Part shown: positions 43,081 through 50,980 of the stretch, in pieces | Position numbering within the stretch: position 1 is the first letter of the stretch | Layout: the number at the start of each line of letters is the position of its first letter | Source: Streptomyces olivaceoviridis | GTDB lineage: Bacteria; Actinomycetota; Actinomycetes; Streptomycetales; Streptomycetaceae | Assembly (NCBI RefSeq): GCF_014650115.1 | Contig: NZ_BMUI01000018.1 | Location: 62,001 to 126,000, forward strand | Direction: 5' to 3' | Length of the DNA: 64,000 bases | Notes under the pieces: model-generated | Told to the model about the DNA's origin: nothing | Seen by the model: only the letters and a program-made list of their open reading frames with translations | Databases searched by the model: none | Translations under genes and position numbers: made by a program

Positions 43081-43695
43081 TCAGCGGTCGTCTGTGTCAC
43101 GTCCCGGCGGTCGTTCCGTCCGTTCCGCCGGGAATACGACGTGACCCGGGTGCCCGTCGTGACGGCGGCGCTCCTCCAGCTCCTTGACCAGGTCCTGGAG
43201 CTCCGAGCGGATCCAGTCGCGGGTGGCCACTTCGCCCAGGCCCGTGCGCAGGGCGGCGACCTCCCGGGTCAGGTACTCGGTGTCGGCGATGGACCGCTCG
43301 TTCTGCTTGCGGTCCTGCTCCAGGTTGACCCGGTCGCGGTCGTCCTGCCTGTTCTGCGCGAGCAGGATCAGCGGGGCCGCGTAGGACGCCTGGAGGGACA
43401 GCATCAGCGTGAGGAAGATGAACGGGTACTCGTCGAAGCGCAGGTGGCGGGGCGCGGCGATGTTCCACACCACCCACACGATGATGACGACCGTCATCCA
43501 GACGATGAAGCGCCCGGTGCCCAGGAAGCGGGCGATCTTCTCCGACAGCCGGCCGAAGGCCTCCGGGTCCCACTCGGGCAGGAGCCGGCGGCGTGGCGAG
43601 CGTGGCTGGTCCAGCCGGGTGGTCCGGGGCCGGCCGGCGGCCGTGGCGCCCGCCGGAGGACGCTCGCGGGTCGTGGTCTCGCGCTCAGGAGCCAT
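43081..43695 (-). CDS. DUF1003 membrane protein
   Basis: 204 residues. Two transmembrane helices (VWMTVVIIVWVVWNIA and PFIFLTLMLSLQASYAAPLI) with the DUF1003 signature FDEYPFIFLTLMLSLQASYA and QNRQ. The C-terminal ~80 residues are a charged coiled coil. It overlaps the CBS/MgtE-N gene by 11 bp and is translated after it. DUF1003 genes commonly sit beside Mg2+ or other cation transport functions; the biochemical role is unknown. Confidence 0.9.
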   Translation of the reverse strand: MAPERETTTRERPPAGATAAGRPRTTRLDQPRSPRRRLLPEWDPEAFGRLSEKIARFLGTGRFIVWMTVVIIVWVVWNIAAPRHLRFDEYPFIFLTLMLSLQASYAAPLILLAQNRQDDRDRVNLEQDRKQNERSIADTEYLTREVAALRTGLGEVATRDWIRSELQDLVKELEERRRHDGHPGHVVFPAERTERPPGRDTDDR

Positions 43696-44974
43696 GCGTG
43701 GGCGCCTCCTCTCCCTGATCGAGGTGGAACTCGGTCTCCCGCCAGTCGTCGGGCAGCATGTGGTCCAGTACGTCGTCCACGGTCACCGCGCCGAGCAGCG
43801 ACCCGGACTCGTCCACCACGGGCGCCGCCACCATGTCGTACGTCGCGAAGAACCCGGCGATGATCGGCAGGGACGCGTCCGGGGACAGCGGTTGCAGATC
43901 GTCGTCCACGAGCGAGCTGACCAGGGTGTACGGCGGGTCGCGCAGCAACCGCTGGAAGTGGACGGTGCCCAGGTACTTGCCGGTCGGGGTCTCGTCGGGC
44001 GGGCGGCAGACGTAGACCTGGGCGGCCAGGGCGGGGGACAGGTCCGGGTTGCGGACCCGGGCGAGCGCGTCGGCGACGGTGGCGTCGGGCCGCAGCACGA
44101 TCGGCTCCGTCGTCATCAGGCCGCCGGCCGTGTGCTCCTCGTACGACATCAGGCGGCGCATGTCGGCCGCGTCGGCGGGCTGCATCAGGCTCAGCAGCCG
44201 CTCCTTGTCCGCCTCGGGCAGTTCGGCGAGCAGGTCGGCCGCGTCGTCCGGGTCCATCGCCTCCAGCACGTCCGCCGCGCGCTCCTCCTTCAGCTTGCCG
44301 AGGATCTCGATCTGGTCGTCCTCCGGCAGCTCTTCCAGCACGTCGGCGAGCCGGTCGTCGTCCAGGGCGGCGGCCACCTCGGCCCGCCGTTTCGGGGAGA
44401 GGTGGTGCAGGACGTTGGCGAGGTCGGCGGGGCGCAGCTGCTCGAAGGTGGCGAGCAGGCTCTCGGCGCCCTGTCCGTGCTCCTCCAGGGAGAACCCGGT
44501 GACGGCCGACCACTCGGCGGTCAGCGTCTCCCCCCTGGCCCGCCGGAAGGCGCCGCCCTTCCTGCCCTTGCGCAGGAAGACGCGGTCGACCTCCCAGTCC
44601 CGGCGGGCGGGCAGCTGCTGCACGGACACGTCGAGGACGGTGACCTCCTCGCCGGTCTCCACCAGCGTCACCCGCCGGTCCAGCAGCTCGCCGAAGACCA
44701 GCCGCTCGGTGGGCCGCTGCTCGAACCGGCGGACGTTGACCACGCCGGTGGTGATGACCTGGCCGGACTCGATGCCGGTGACCCGGGTCATGGGCAGGAA
44801 GATACGGCGCCGGGTGGACAACTCGACGACCAGCCCGAGGACGCGCGGGGGCCGTCGCCCGACGCGCAGCATGACGACCAGATCGCGGACGCGACCCACC
44901 TGGTCGCCGGTCGGATCGAAGACGGGAACCCCGGCGAGGTGCGAGACGAAGATCCGGGGGGCGCCGGCTGCCAT
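43685..44974 (-). CDS. MgtE N-terminal domain / CBS-pair protein without channel domain
   Basis: 429 residues from ATG 44974 (AAAGGAAG upstream). It has a PRC-barrel-like start (VFDPTGDQVGRVRDLVVMLR), then the MgtE_N helical repeat (LRPADLANVLHHLSPKRRAE, then LEELPEDDQIEILGKL) and a CBS pair (residues ~285-410). These are the cytosolic Mg2+-sensing modules of MgtE, but the five-helix channel domain is absent. It is probably a regulator or sensor; co-translation with DUF1003 and the nearby corA suggest a Mg2+ role. Confidence 0.9.
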   Translation of the reverse strand: MAAGAPRIFVSHLAGVPVFDPTGDQVGRVRDLVVMLRVGRRPPRVLGLVVELSTRRRIFLPMTRVTGIESGQVITTGVVNVRRFEQRPTERLVFGELLDRRVTLVETGEEVTVLDVSVQQLPARRDWEVDRVFLRKGRKGGAFRRARGETLTAEWSAVTGFSLEEHGQGAESLLATFEQLRPADLANVLHHLSPKRRAEVAAALDDDRLADVLEELPEDDQIEILGKLKEERAADVLEAMDPDDAADLLAELPEADKERLLSLMQPADAADMRRLMSYEEHTAGGLMTTEPIVLRPDATVADALARVRNPDLSPALAAQVYVCRPPDETPTGKYLGTVHFQRLLRDPPYTLVSSLVDDDLQPLSPDASLPIIAGFFATYDMVAAPVVDESGSLLGAVTVDDVLDHMLPDDWRETEFHLDQGEEAPTHGS

Positions 44975-45203
44975 GGCTCTGCTTCCTTTGCCTGGGAGTC
45001 GCTGGGAGTCTGCCTGGGAGTCACTGAGGACTGCTGTGGGTGGAATTTGCTCGGATTTGCCCGCGCGGGTGCGCTTCAGGCTAGCCCGTACCGCCCGGAT
45101 ACGCCCTGGTGGGGTGTCCGGACGGACTGGCTCCGCCGGGCGGCCGGGGCACCGGTACGCTGCGGTACGCCGCTCAGGAACCGTCAGGAAGGCGACCTCA
45201 CCC

Positions 45204-45947
45204 GTGACTGCGATGCCCCGGGGCCGTACCCGCCGGACCGCGCTGCTGACCGCGACCTGCGCACTGGCCGTGACGGGAGCGATGGTGCTGTCGGGGTGCG
45301 GCGGCGACGACCCGGACGCGGGCACCAACGGGGTGGGCAAGCTGCCCGCCGACAGGATCCAGGCGAAGACGCGGGCGGCGGCGGAGGCGGCGTCTGCCGT
45401 GCGGCTGGCCGGGACCGTGGTCAGCGGTGGCCGTACGTACCGGCTGGACATGCGGCTCAAGAACGCCGGCGGGACCGGGTCGGTGACCTCGCAGGGGGCG
45501 ACCTTCAAGCTGCTGCGGATCGGCGAGGAGCTGTACCTGAAGGCCGACGCGGACTTCTGGAACCACGCCGACGGCAGCGACGGCGCCGCGGGCAAGCTGG
45601 ACGGCAAGTATGTGAAGGTGCCGCAGGGCGATCCCTCGTACAAGAAGTTCAGCGGTTTCACGGACAAGGACGTCCTCCTCGACGGTCTCCTCACGCTGCA
45701 CGGCGCGTTGGCGACGGACGGCCACCACACCGACGGGGCGGGTACCCGCACGATCCGCATCACCGGCGACAAGGGCGCCGGCGGCACCCTGGACGTGTCC
45801 CTCCAGGGCACGCCCTATCCCCTGCGCCTGGTCCGCGCCGGCGACGCGGGGACGCTCCGCTTCTCCGACTGGGGCAAGAACTTCACCGTCGAGGAACCGG
45901 CCGAGTCGGAAACGGTGGACTACGGCAGACAGCTGCCGACGTCGTAG
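45204..45947 (+). CDS. Lipoprotein, LppX/LprAFG-like
   Basis: 247 residues from GTG 45204 (AGGAAGG 12 bases upstream) or ATG 45213. A lipoprotein signal peptide ends in the lipobox VLSGC. The mature protein has a beta-rich pattern (VRLAGTVVSGGRTYRLDMRL, GTFKLL-type strands, YVKVPQGDPSYKKFSGF) as in LprG/LppX-like lipid-carrier folds of actinobacteria. It is divergent from the MgtE-N gene. Lipid binding is an inference from the fold-like pattern only. Confidence 0.72.
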   Translation: MTAMPRGRTRRTALLTATCALAVTGAMVLSGCGGDDPDAGTNGVGKLPADRIQAKTRAAAEAASAVRLAGTVVSGGRTYRLDMRLKNAGGTGSVTSQGATFKLLRIGEELYLKADADFWNHADGSDGAAGKLDGKYVKVPQGDPSYKKFSGFTDKDVLLDGLLTLHGALATDGHHTDGAGTRTIRITGDKGAGGTLDVSLQGTPYPLRLVRAGDAGTLRFSDWGKNFTVEEPAESETVDYGRQLPTS

Positions 45948-45990
45948 GGGAGTGGCGGGGGCGTGGGACGGTTGCCGCGGGGGCTGCCGG

Positions 45991-46506
45991 TCACTTGCCC
46001 TTCCGGCGTCCGAGCAACAGTTTCGGCAGGCCCGCCGGTACCGGTCTGCGGGTGGTCGCGGGCGTCGTCACCGGGCGCTGCGCCAGGTCGCCGTCCGGCA
46101 GCGGGGCCACCGGTCCCGTCGGTGCCAGGCGGAGCACCCGGCACTCGCGGGCCCAGCGGGCCGGCATCCGCTCGCCGTCGGGGGCGTTCAGCCGCTTGCC
46201 CTTCAGCTCGGCGACGGCCGCCTCCCACTGAGGCGAACCGGACGCCAGCTCGGACACGGTCGCCGTGAACGTCACCAGCCGGCCGCCCTTGTCCTTGCTG
46301 CGCACGCTCACCTCGGCGGAGCCCCCGTCGGCCAGCCCCTCCAACGGCTGCTCACCGGGACCGTCACCGACCACGCACACCGCGCCCTCGTGCCACACGT
46401 GCCACAGCGCACGCGCGGCCGGTGCCCCGGTGCCCCTGACCCAGATCAGGCCGGACTTCTTCGCGGCCTCCTCGATGAGGGCCCGGTCGAGCAGCTCGCT
46501 TGTCAT
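45991..46506 (-). CDS. Conserved hypothetical protein, possible split-barrel fold
   Basis: 171 residues. The pattern ALWHVWHEGAVCVVGDG, EVSVRSKDKGGRLVTFTATV, SPQWEAAVAELKGKRLNAP suggests a pyridoxamine-phosphate-oxidase-like split barrel, but no cofactor motif is clear. The C-terminal ~40 residues are basic and disordered. It lies 33 bp downstream of corA on the same strand and could be co-transcribed with it. Confidence 0.65.
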   Translation of the reverse strand: MTSELLDRALIEEAAKKSGLIWVRGTGAPAARALWHVWHEGAVCVVGDGPGEQPLEGLADGGSAEVSVRSKDKGGRLVTFTATVSELASGSPQWEAAVAELKGKRLNAPDGERMPARWARECRVLRLAPTGPVAPLPDGDLAQRPVTTPATTRRPVPAGLPKLLLGRRKGK

Positions 46507-46539
46507 GCGTCCCAGCCTAACCAGGCCGTACCGGCCCGC

Positions 46540-47664
46540 TCACAGCCAGCCGTTGCGCTTCAGCGTGCGGTGGATGCCCAGACACAGCGCGGCCGTGATG
46601 CCCATGATCACCGGGTAGCCGTACCTCCAGTGCAGCTCGGGCATGTACTGGAAGTTCATGCCGTACACCCCGCACACCATCGTCGGTACGGCGATGATGG
46701 CCGCCCATGCGGTGATCTTGCGCATGTCCTCGTTCTGCGCGACGGAGGCCTGCGCGAGGTTGGCCTGGAGGATGGAGTTGAGCAGTTCGTCGAAGCCCAG
46801 CACCTGCTCCTGGACCCGGGCGAGGTGGTCGGCGACGTCCCGGAAGTACTTCTGGATGTCCGGGTCGATCAGCCGCATCGGCCGCTCGCTCAGCAGCTGC
46901 ATCGGCCGCAGCAGCGGTGCCACCGCCCGCTTGAACTCCAGTACCTCGCGCTTGAGTTGGTAGATCCGCGCGGAGTCCACACCGCGCGAGACCCCGCCCC
47001 GGCGGCCGGGTGAGAACACCTCGGTCTCCACCTCGTCGATGTCGTCCTGGACGGCGTCGGCGACCGCGATGTAGCCGTCCACGACGTGGTCGGCGATGGC
47101 GTGCAGCACGGCCGAGGGGCCCTTGGCGAGCAGCTCCGGGTCGTCCTGGAGGCGGTGCCGCAGGGCGCGCAGCGAACCCTGGCCGCCGTGCCGGACGGTG
47201 ATGAAGAAGTCCCGGCCGGTGAAGCACATCACCTCGCCGGTCTCCACGACCTCGCTGTTGGCGGTGAGCCGGTCGTGCTCGACGTAGTGGATGGTCTTGA
47301 AGACGGTGAACAGCGAGTCGTCGTACCGCTCCAGCTTCGGCCGCTGGTGGGCCTGCACGGCGTCCTCGACGGCCAGCGGGTGCAGTCCGAACTCGCCCGC
47401 GATACCGGCGAATTCGGCCTCGGTCGGCTCGTGCAGCCCGATCCAGACGAAGCCGCCGTCACGGCGCACCAGCCGCATGGCCTCCTGTGGGCTGAGCGGC
47501 CCCGGGCTCTGCACGCGGGCGCCGTCGCGGTAGACGGCGCAGTCGACGACGGCCGAGGGGGTGCCGGGGGCGCGCGTGGCGTCGTACGACGTGCTCGTGT
47601 CCTTGCGCAGCGAGACACGGGACGACGGGCGGACCACGGCGCGCAGGTCGCGGATCATCGACAT
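46540..47664 (-). CDS. corA: Magnesium/cobalt transporter CorA
   Basis: 374 residues from ATG 47664 (AAGGAG 9 bases upstream). A large cytosolic funnel domain is followed by the long stalk helix and two C-terminal helices. The pore motif YGMNF lies at the end of the first (PTMVCGVYGMNF), followed by a short PELHW loop. The basic C-terminus KRNGWL is typical. A pentameric Mg2+ channel gated by cytosolic Mg2+. It has an unusually long 458-bp upstream region shared with a divergent gene. Confidence 0.94.
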   Translation of the reverse strand: MSMIRDLRAVVRPSSRVSLRKDTSTSYDATRAPGTPSAVVDCAVYRDGARVQSPGPLSPQEAMRLVRRDGGFVWIGLHEPTEAEFAGIAGEFGLHPLAVEDAVQAHQRPKLERYDDSLFTVFKTIHYVEHDRLTANSEVVETGEVMCFTGRDFFITVRHGGQGSLRALRHRLQDDPELLAKGPSAVLHAIADHVVDGYIAVADAVQDDIDEVETEVFSPGRRGGVSRGVDSARIYQLKREVLEFKRAVAPLLRPMQLLSERPMRLIDPDIQKYFRDVADHLARVQEQVLGFDELLNSILQANLAQASVAQNEDMRKITAWAAIIAVPTMVCGVYGMNFQYMPELHWRYGYPVIMGITAALCLGIHRTLKRNGWL

Positions 47665-47852
47665 GGGCAGGCTCCTTCGCGGGCGGGCAGCGAGGGCACG
47701 CGGCGACGGGTGGAACTACCCGGAATGGGGACGTCCTGAGTGCGTGTGTTTGGCACGTCCACAAAGCGGGGAGCACCGCACCGTCACGGTGGCGACTTCG
47801 CTGCTGACGCAGAACTGATTCAGGTCAGACAGATCAGGCAAAGCGAAACGAA

Positions 47853-47957
47853 GTGCTCTTCCGAACGACGGAGCGCAAGGGAAGGCGGCGGCCAGCCGGT
47901 AACTACATCAGCAGCCGGAAGAGCGAGTGGTACTGCACGGTCGACTTCGATCCATGA
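47853..47957 (+). CDS. Candidate 34-residue small ORF in the corA/SUFU intergenic region
   Basis: Too short for ordinary gene calling. GTG 47853 to TGA 47955-47957 encodes a peptide starting VLFRTTERKGRRRPAG and ending KSEWYCTVDFDP. About 82% of third positions are G/C, including sixteen consecutive codons from AAC to TTC, as in real Streptomyces genes and unlike the competing frames on the other strand. No good ribosome binding site is seen, which lowers confidence. I do not recognise the peptide. Confidence 0.4.
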   Translation: MLFRTTERKGRRRPAGNYISSRKSEWYCTVDFDP

Positions 47958-47979
47958 CAGCCCCACCTCCTCCGGCCGG

Positions 47980-48034
47980 TCCCTCGTAAGGGAGTCCCAT
48001 CGGCGTCGGGACCCGACGGCACGCTTCGGCGTGC
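47980..48034. other. Three consecutive hairpins in the corA leader / intergenic region
   Basis: TCCCT-CGTA-AGGGA (47980-47993), CGTCGG-GAC-CCGACG (48004-48018) and GCACGC-TTCG-GCGTGC (48019-48034) lie within 55 bp. If transcribed leftward they form the 5' end of the corA leader; rightward they would follow the small ORF ending at 47957 as terminators. No known riboswitch class fits. Confidence 0.5.
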
Positions 48035-48122
48035 TGGCCCCGAACCACCGGCTCAGAGTACCAGCCGCCCGTACTGTCAAGGCGCCGCTTTGCCCGCTGC
48101 TGACGAGTTCTATGCTCGGCAC

Positions 48123-48707
48123 ATGGCTGATGTTCTTCCTCTGGTCGAAGCCCGGTTGACCACCGCGCTGGGCGAACCGGACGCCCGCGCCTCGGTCACC
48201 TTCCTCGGCACGGACCGCATCGAGGTGCTCCGCTTCCAGGAGGGGGACGTCGTCCGCTACGCCACCCTCGGCATGTCCCAGCACCCCATGACGGACCCGA
48301 CGGCGATGCTCGCCGACCCGGTGGGGGGTCCCCGCGCCGAACTGGTCCTGTCGGTCCGCGCGGGCCTCGCCGACACCGACAAGGTGCTCCGCCCGCTCGC
48401 CGTGCTCGCCGCGACTCCACAGGTGGAGGGCCTGGTGGTGATCCCGGGTGCCTCGCTGGACGTGGGTGAGCCGCTGTGGCCCGGCGCCCCCTTCAGCTCC
48501 GTGCTGGTGGGCGAGCCCGGCGGGCTGGTGGAGGACCTGGAGCTGGACGCCCCGATGGACCCGGTGCGGTTCCTGCCGCTGCTGCCGATGACCCCGAACG
48601 AGGCCGCCTGGAAGCGGGTGCACGGCGCCCAGGCCCTCCAGGAGCGCTGGCTCGGACACGGGACGGACCTGCGGGACCCCGCCCGCGGATCCGTCCCGCT
48701 GGACTGA
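48123..48707 (+). CDS. Suppressor of fused (SUFU) domain protein
   Basis: 194 residues from ATG 48123. TATGCT lies 6-11 bases before the ATG and no ribosome binding site is present, so a leaderless transcript is likely. The sequence (EGDVVRYATLGMSQHPM, GPRAELVLSVRAGLAD, LLPMTPNEAAWKRVHGAQAL) matches bacterial SUFU-domain proteins, which often act as immunity-like or regulatory partners in other bacteria. No toxin gene is adjacent here. Function unknown. Confidence 0.82.
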   Translation: MADVLPLVEARLTTALGEPDARASVTFLGTDRIEVLRFQEGDVVRYATLGMSQHPMTDPTAMLADPVGGPRAELVLSVRAGLADTDKVLRPLAVLAATPQVEGLVVIPGASLDVGEPLWPGAPFSSVLVGEPGGLVEDLELDAPMDPVRFLPLLPMTPNEAAWKRVHGAQALQERWLGHGTDLRDPARGSVPLD

Positions 48708-48758
48708 CACGGCACCGGCCGCGAGTGACCGATCTCACCAACACAAGGCCGGATCCGG

Positions 48759-49982
48759 TCAGTTGGCGAAGACGCCGCCCCCGTCCTCGGTGGCGTGCCT
48801 CGGTTCCAGTTCCTCGGCCTCGTGGGTGAGGGCCCGCCGCCGGACGACGACCACGAGCGCGCCGAGCACCGCCGTGACGGCCGCGACCACGAACGGGACG
48901 TGGATGTCGGTCCACTCCTCGATCTTCGGCGCGAAGTAGGGCGCCGCGGCGGCGGCGAACCAGCGGACGAAGTTGTAGCCCGCGCTCGCCACCGGGCGCG
49001 GGGCGTCCGACACCCCGAGGGCCAGCTCGGTGTAGACCGTGTTGTTCACGCCGATGAAGGCACCGGACAGGATCGTGCAGACGACGGCCGCGGTGTGGCC
49101 GCCGTAGCCGAGCACGAGCACGTCCGCCGCGAGCAGCACCAGCGAGCCGCCGAGCACCCTCAGCGAGCCGAACCGGGCCTGCATGCGCGGGGCGACGATC
49201 ACCGAGAAGACGGCGAGCAGCACACCCCAGGCGAAGAAGACCGCGCCCGAGCGGTACGGCGTCATGTTGAGCACGAACGGCGTGAAGGCCAGCACGGTGA
49301 AGAACGTGTAGTTGTAGAAGAACGCCGAGACCGCCGCCGAGGCCAGGCCGCCGTGGCCGAGCGCCTTGAGCGGGTCCAGGACCGAGGTCTTCCGGGCCGG
49401 CTTCGGCTGCTCCTTCAGGAACGCCGTGATGCACAGGAAGCCGATCGCCATCAGCGTGGCCGTGCCGAAGAAGGGGTAGCGCCAGCTCACGTTGCCGAGG
49501 ACCGCGCCGAGCAGTGGGCCGCAGGCCATGCCGAGGCCGAGCGCGGACTCGTAGAGCAGGATCGCCGCCGCGCTGCCCCCGGCCGCCGCGCCGACGATCA
49601 CCGCGAGGGCGGTGGAGACGAAGAGCGCGTTGCCGAGCCCCCAGCCGGCCCGGAACCCTACGAGCTGGCCGACGGAGCCGGAGGTGCCGGCCAGGCCCGC
49701 GAAGACCACCACGAAGGCGAGACCGAGTAGCAGGGTCTTGCGCCCGCCGATGCGGCTGGAGACGAAGCCGGTCAGCAGCATCGCGACGGCGGTGATCAGG
49801 AAGTACGAGGTGAAGAGCAGGGACACCTGGCTGGCGGTGGCGTGCAGGCCCTGCGCGATCGACGGCAGGATCGGGTCGACGAGGCCGATGCCCATGAAGG
49901 CGACGACGGAGGCGCCGGCCGTGGCCCAGACCGCCTTGGGCTGTCGCAGGAGGCCGCCGGCTCCCGCGTCGAAGGGGTCCAT
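48759..49982 (-). CDS. MFS transporter, putative drug efflux
   Basis: 407 residues, ATG 49982 with GGGAGAAG upstream. Twelve hydrophobic segments; N-terminal VAFMGIGLVDPILPSIAQGL and loop 2-3 motif GFVSSRIGGRKTLLLGL (motif A of the major facilitator superfamily) with motif C-like GLGMACGPLLGAVLG, typical of drug:H+ antiporters. The promoter region is strikingly AT-rich and full of palindromes, suggesting inducible expression by a MarR/TetR-type repressor. No such repressor gene is adjacent. Confidence 0.9.
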   Translation of the reverse strand: MDPFDAGAGGLLRQPKAVWATAGASVVAFMGIGLVDPILPSIAQGLHATASQVSLLFTSYFLITAVAMLLTGFVSSRIGGRKTLLLGLAFVVVFAGLAGTSGSVGQLVGFRAGWGLGNALFVSTALAVIVGAAAGGSAAAILLYESALGLGMACGPLLGAVLGNVSWRYPFFGTATLMAIGFLCITAFLKEQPKPARKTSVLDPLKALGHGGLASAAVSAFFYNYTFFTVLAFTPFVLNMTPYRSGAVFFAWGVLLAVFSVIVAPRMQARFGSLRVLGGSLVLLAADVLVLGYGGHTAAVVCTILSGAFIGVNNTVYTELALGVSDAPRPVASAGYNFVRWFAAAAAPYFAPKIEEWTDIHVPFVVAAVTAVLGALVVVVRRRALTHEAEELEPRHATEDGGGVFAN

Positions 49983-50015
49983 GTGCTTCTCCCGTTCTCA
50001 CATAGATAGTTGGGT

Positions 50016-50061
50016 TATGCATATAGTAAGTTAGCTCGACTAAATAATGCAAGATGCATCT
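50016..50061 (-). promoter_or_regulatory. AT-rich palindromic operator region of the MFS gene
   Basis: Within 46 bp there are TATGCATA (50016-50023), TTAG-CTCGA-CTAA (50031-50043) and AGATGCATCT (50052-50061). The stretch is ~65% A+T in a genome near 72% G+C. This is the usual appearance of a repressor-controlled efflux promoter; the regulator must be encoded elsewhere. Confidence 0.55.
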
Positions 50062-50152
50062 ATCGCCTTCGGCGGGGGATCGGGACGGCTGTTCGGTCCG
50101 GACGGGTGATCGTCCTTGACGTGGGCGGGCAGGGGTAGGACCGTGGAGCCCT

Positions 50153-50794
50153 ATGAGGGGCGAACCCAGTTGCCCGAGGTGCGGTGGCCGGGTCAGGGCT
50201 CCCGGACTCTTCGCCGACGCGTGGCAGTGCGACGTGCACGGCACGGTGTATCCGCTACAGCCCGTGATCCCGCCCAGCGTCGAGGCGCTCAACGTCGTGG
50301 TGCACCGCACACAGGTGCCGGTGTGGATGCCGTGGCCGCTGCCGGTCGGCTGGCTGTTCACGGGTGTGGCGTACGCCGGCGACGACCGCAGCGGCGGCCG
50401 GGCGACCGCGGTGGCCTGCTCCGGCCCCGGACCGCTCGGCGGGCCGGGCGAGCTGATCCTGATCGCCGAGGAGCTGGGCGTCGGCCTCGGCGCGCACTAC
50501 GCCGGCATCGACGGTCCGGACCCGGGGTCGTACATGAACGTGGAGAAGCCGCCGGAGGCCAAGGTGCTGGCCGCGGGTCGCCCCACCCCGCTCTGGCACG
50601 TCTACCGCACCCCGGACGACCGCGCCGTCTTCGCCGGCGAGGCGCTCGGGATGTGGCTGTGGGCGGTGATGTGGCCCGAGCAGGCCGGTCTGCTCATGTA
50701 CGACGAGCTGGTGCTGACCGACCTGCGGGAGGCGGGGGCGGAGCTGGATCTGGTGCCCTGCGGAGCGTTGTCGCCGCGCTTGCTCCGGCCGTAG
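50153..50794 (+). CDS. DUF6758-like protein with N-terminal zinc ribbon
   Basis: 213 residues from ATG 50153. CPRCGGRV and CDVHG near the N-terminus look like a zinc ribbon. The rest is a conserved globular region (VPVWMPWPLPVGWLFTGVAY, AHYAGIDGPDPGSYMN, WHVYRTPDDRAVFAGEALG) that I recognise from other Streptomyces as DUF6758. Its function is unknown. It is followed by an intergenic repeat and the PHP gene. Confidence 0.75.
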   Translation: MRGEPSCPRCGGRVRAPGLFADAWQCDVHGTVYPLQPVIPPSVEALNVVVHRTQVPVWMPWPLPVGWLFTGVAYAGDDRSGGRATAVACSGPGPLGGPGELILIAEELGVGLGAHYAGIDGPDPGSYMNVEKPPEAKVLAAGRPTPLWHVYRTPDDRAVFAGEALGMWLWAVMWPEQAGLLMYDELVLTDLREAGAELDLVPCGALSPRLLRP

Positions 50795-50827
50795 CGCCCA
50801 CGGGGGTGCCGAGTGCGCTCCGCGGGC

Positions 50828-50884
50828 GGTCGCGGGTGCGTCGTGGCGTGTCGCGCGGCTCCCCGCGCCCCTGAGGGGTCGCAG
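50828..50884 (+). repeat. Streptomyces intergenic repeat (GGGTGCGTCGTGG...CTCCCCGCGCCCCT type), copy 1
   Basis: It reads GTCGCGGGTGCGTCGTGGCG, then TCGCGCGGCTCCCCGCGCCC, CTGAGGGG. A second copy lies at 58974-59037. I recognise the family as frequent between Streptomyces genes; the CCCCT-GAGGGG end could terminate transcription. Confidence 0.65.
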
Positions 50885-50980
50885 TAGGGGGCGCTGAGTG
50901 GTTTCGGGTGTGACAGGCGGAGTCGAAAACACCGTTATCCTTAGGTGTCCCCTTGCTTCCGCCGGTGTTCTGGAGTTGTC

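Noticed and set aside
44985..45030. Three copies of CTGGGAGTC before the MgtE-N gene as an operator
   Set aside because: Very short direct repeats without symmetry or promoter context; likely local duplication.
47908..47955. A 15-codon minus-strand ORF (MDRSRPCSTTRSSGC) preceded by GGAGGAGG as a corA leader peptide
   Set aside because: The ribosome binding site is attractive, but third-position use is not coding-like and the plus-strand ORF fits better; kept only as a weak alternative.
47980..48034. Guanidine-II or M-box riboswitch before corA
   Set aside because: Only one hairpin has an ACGA loop when read on the minus strand and the second required loop is missing; no M-box consensus was seen.
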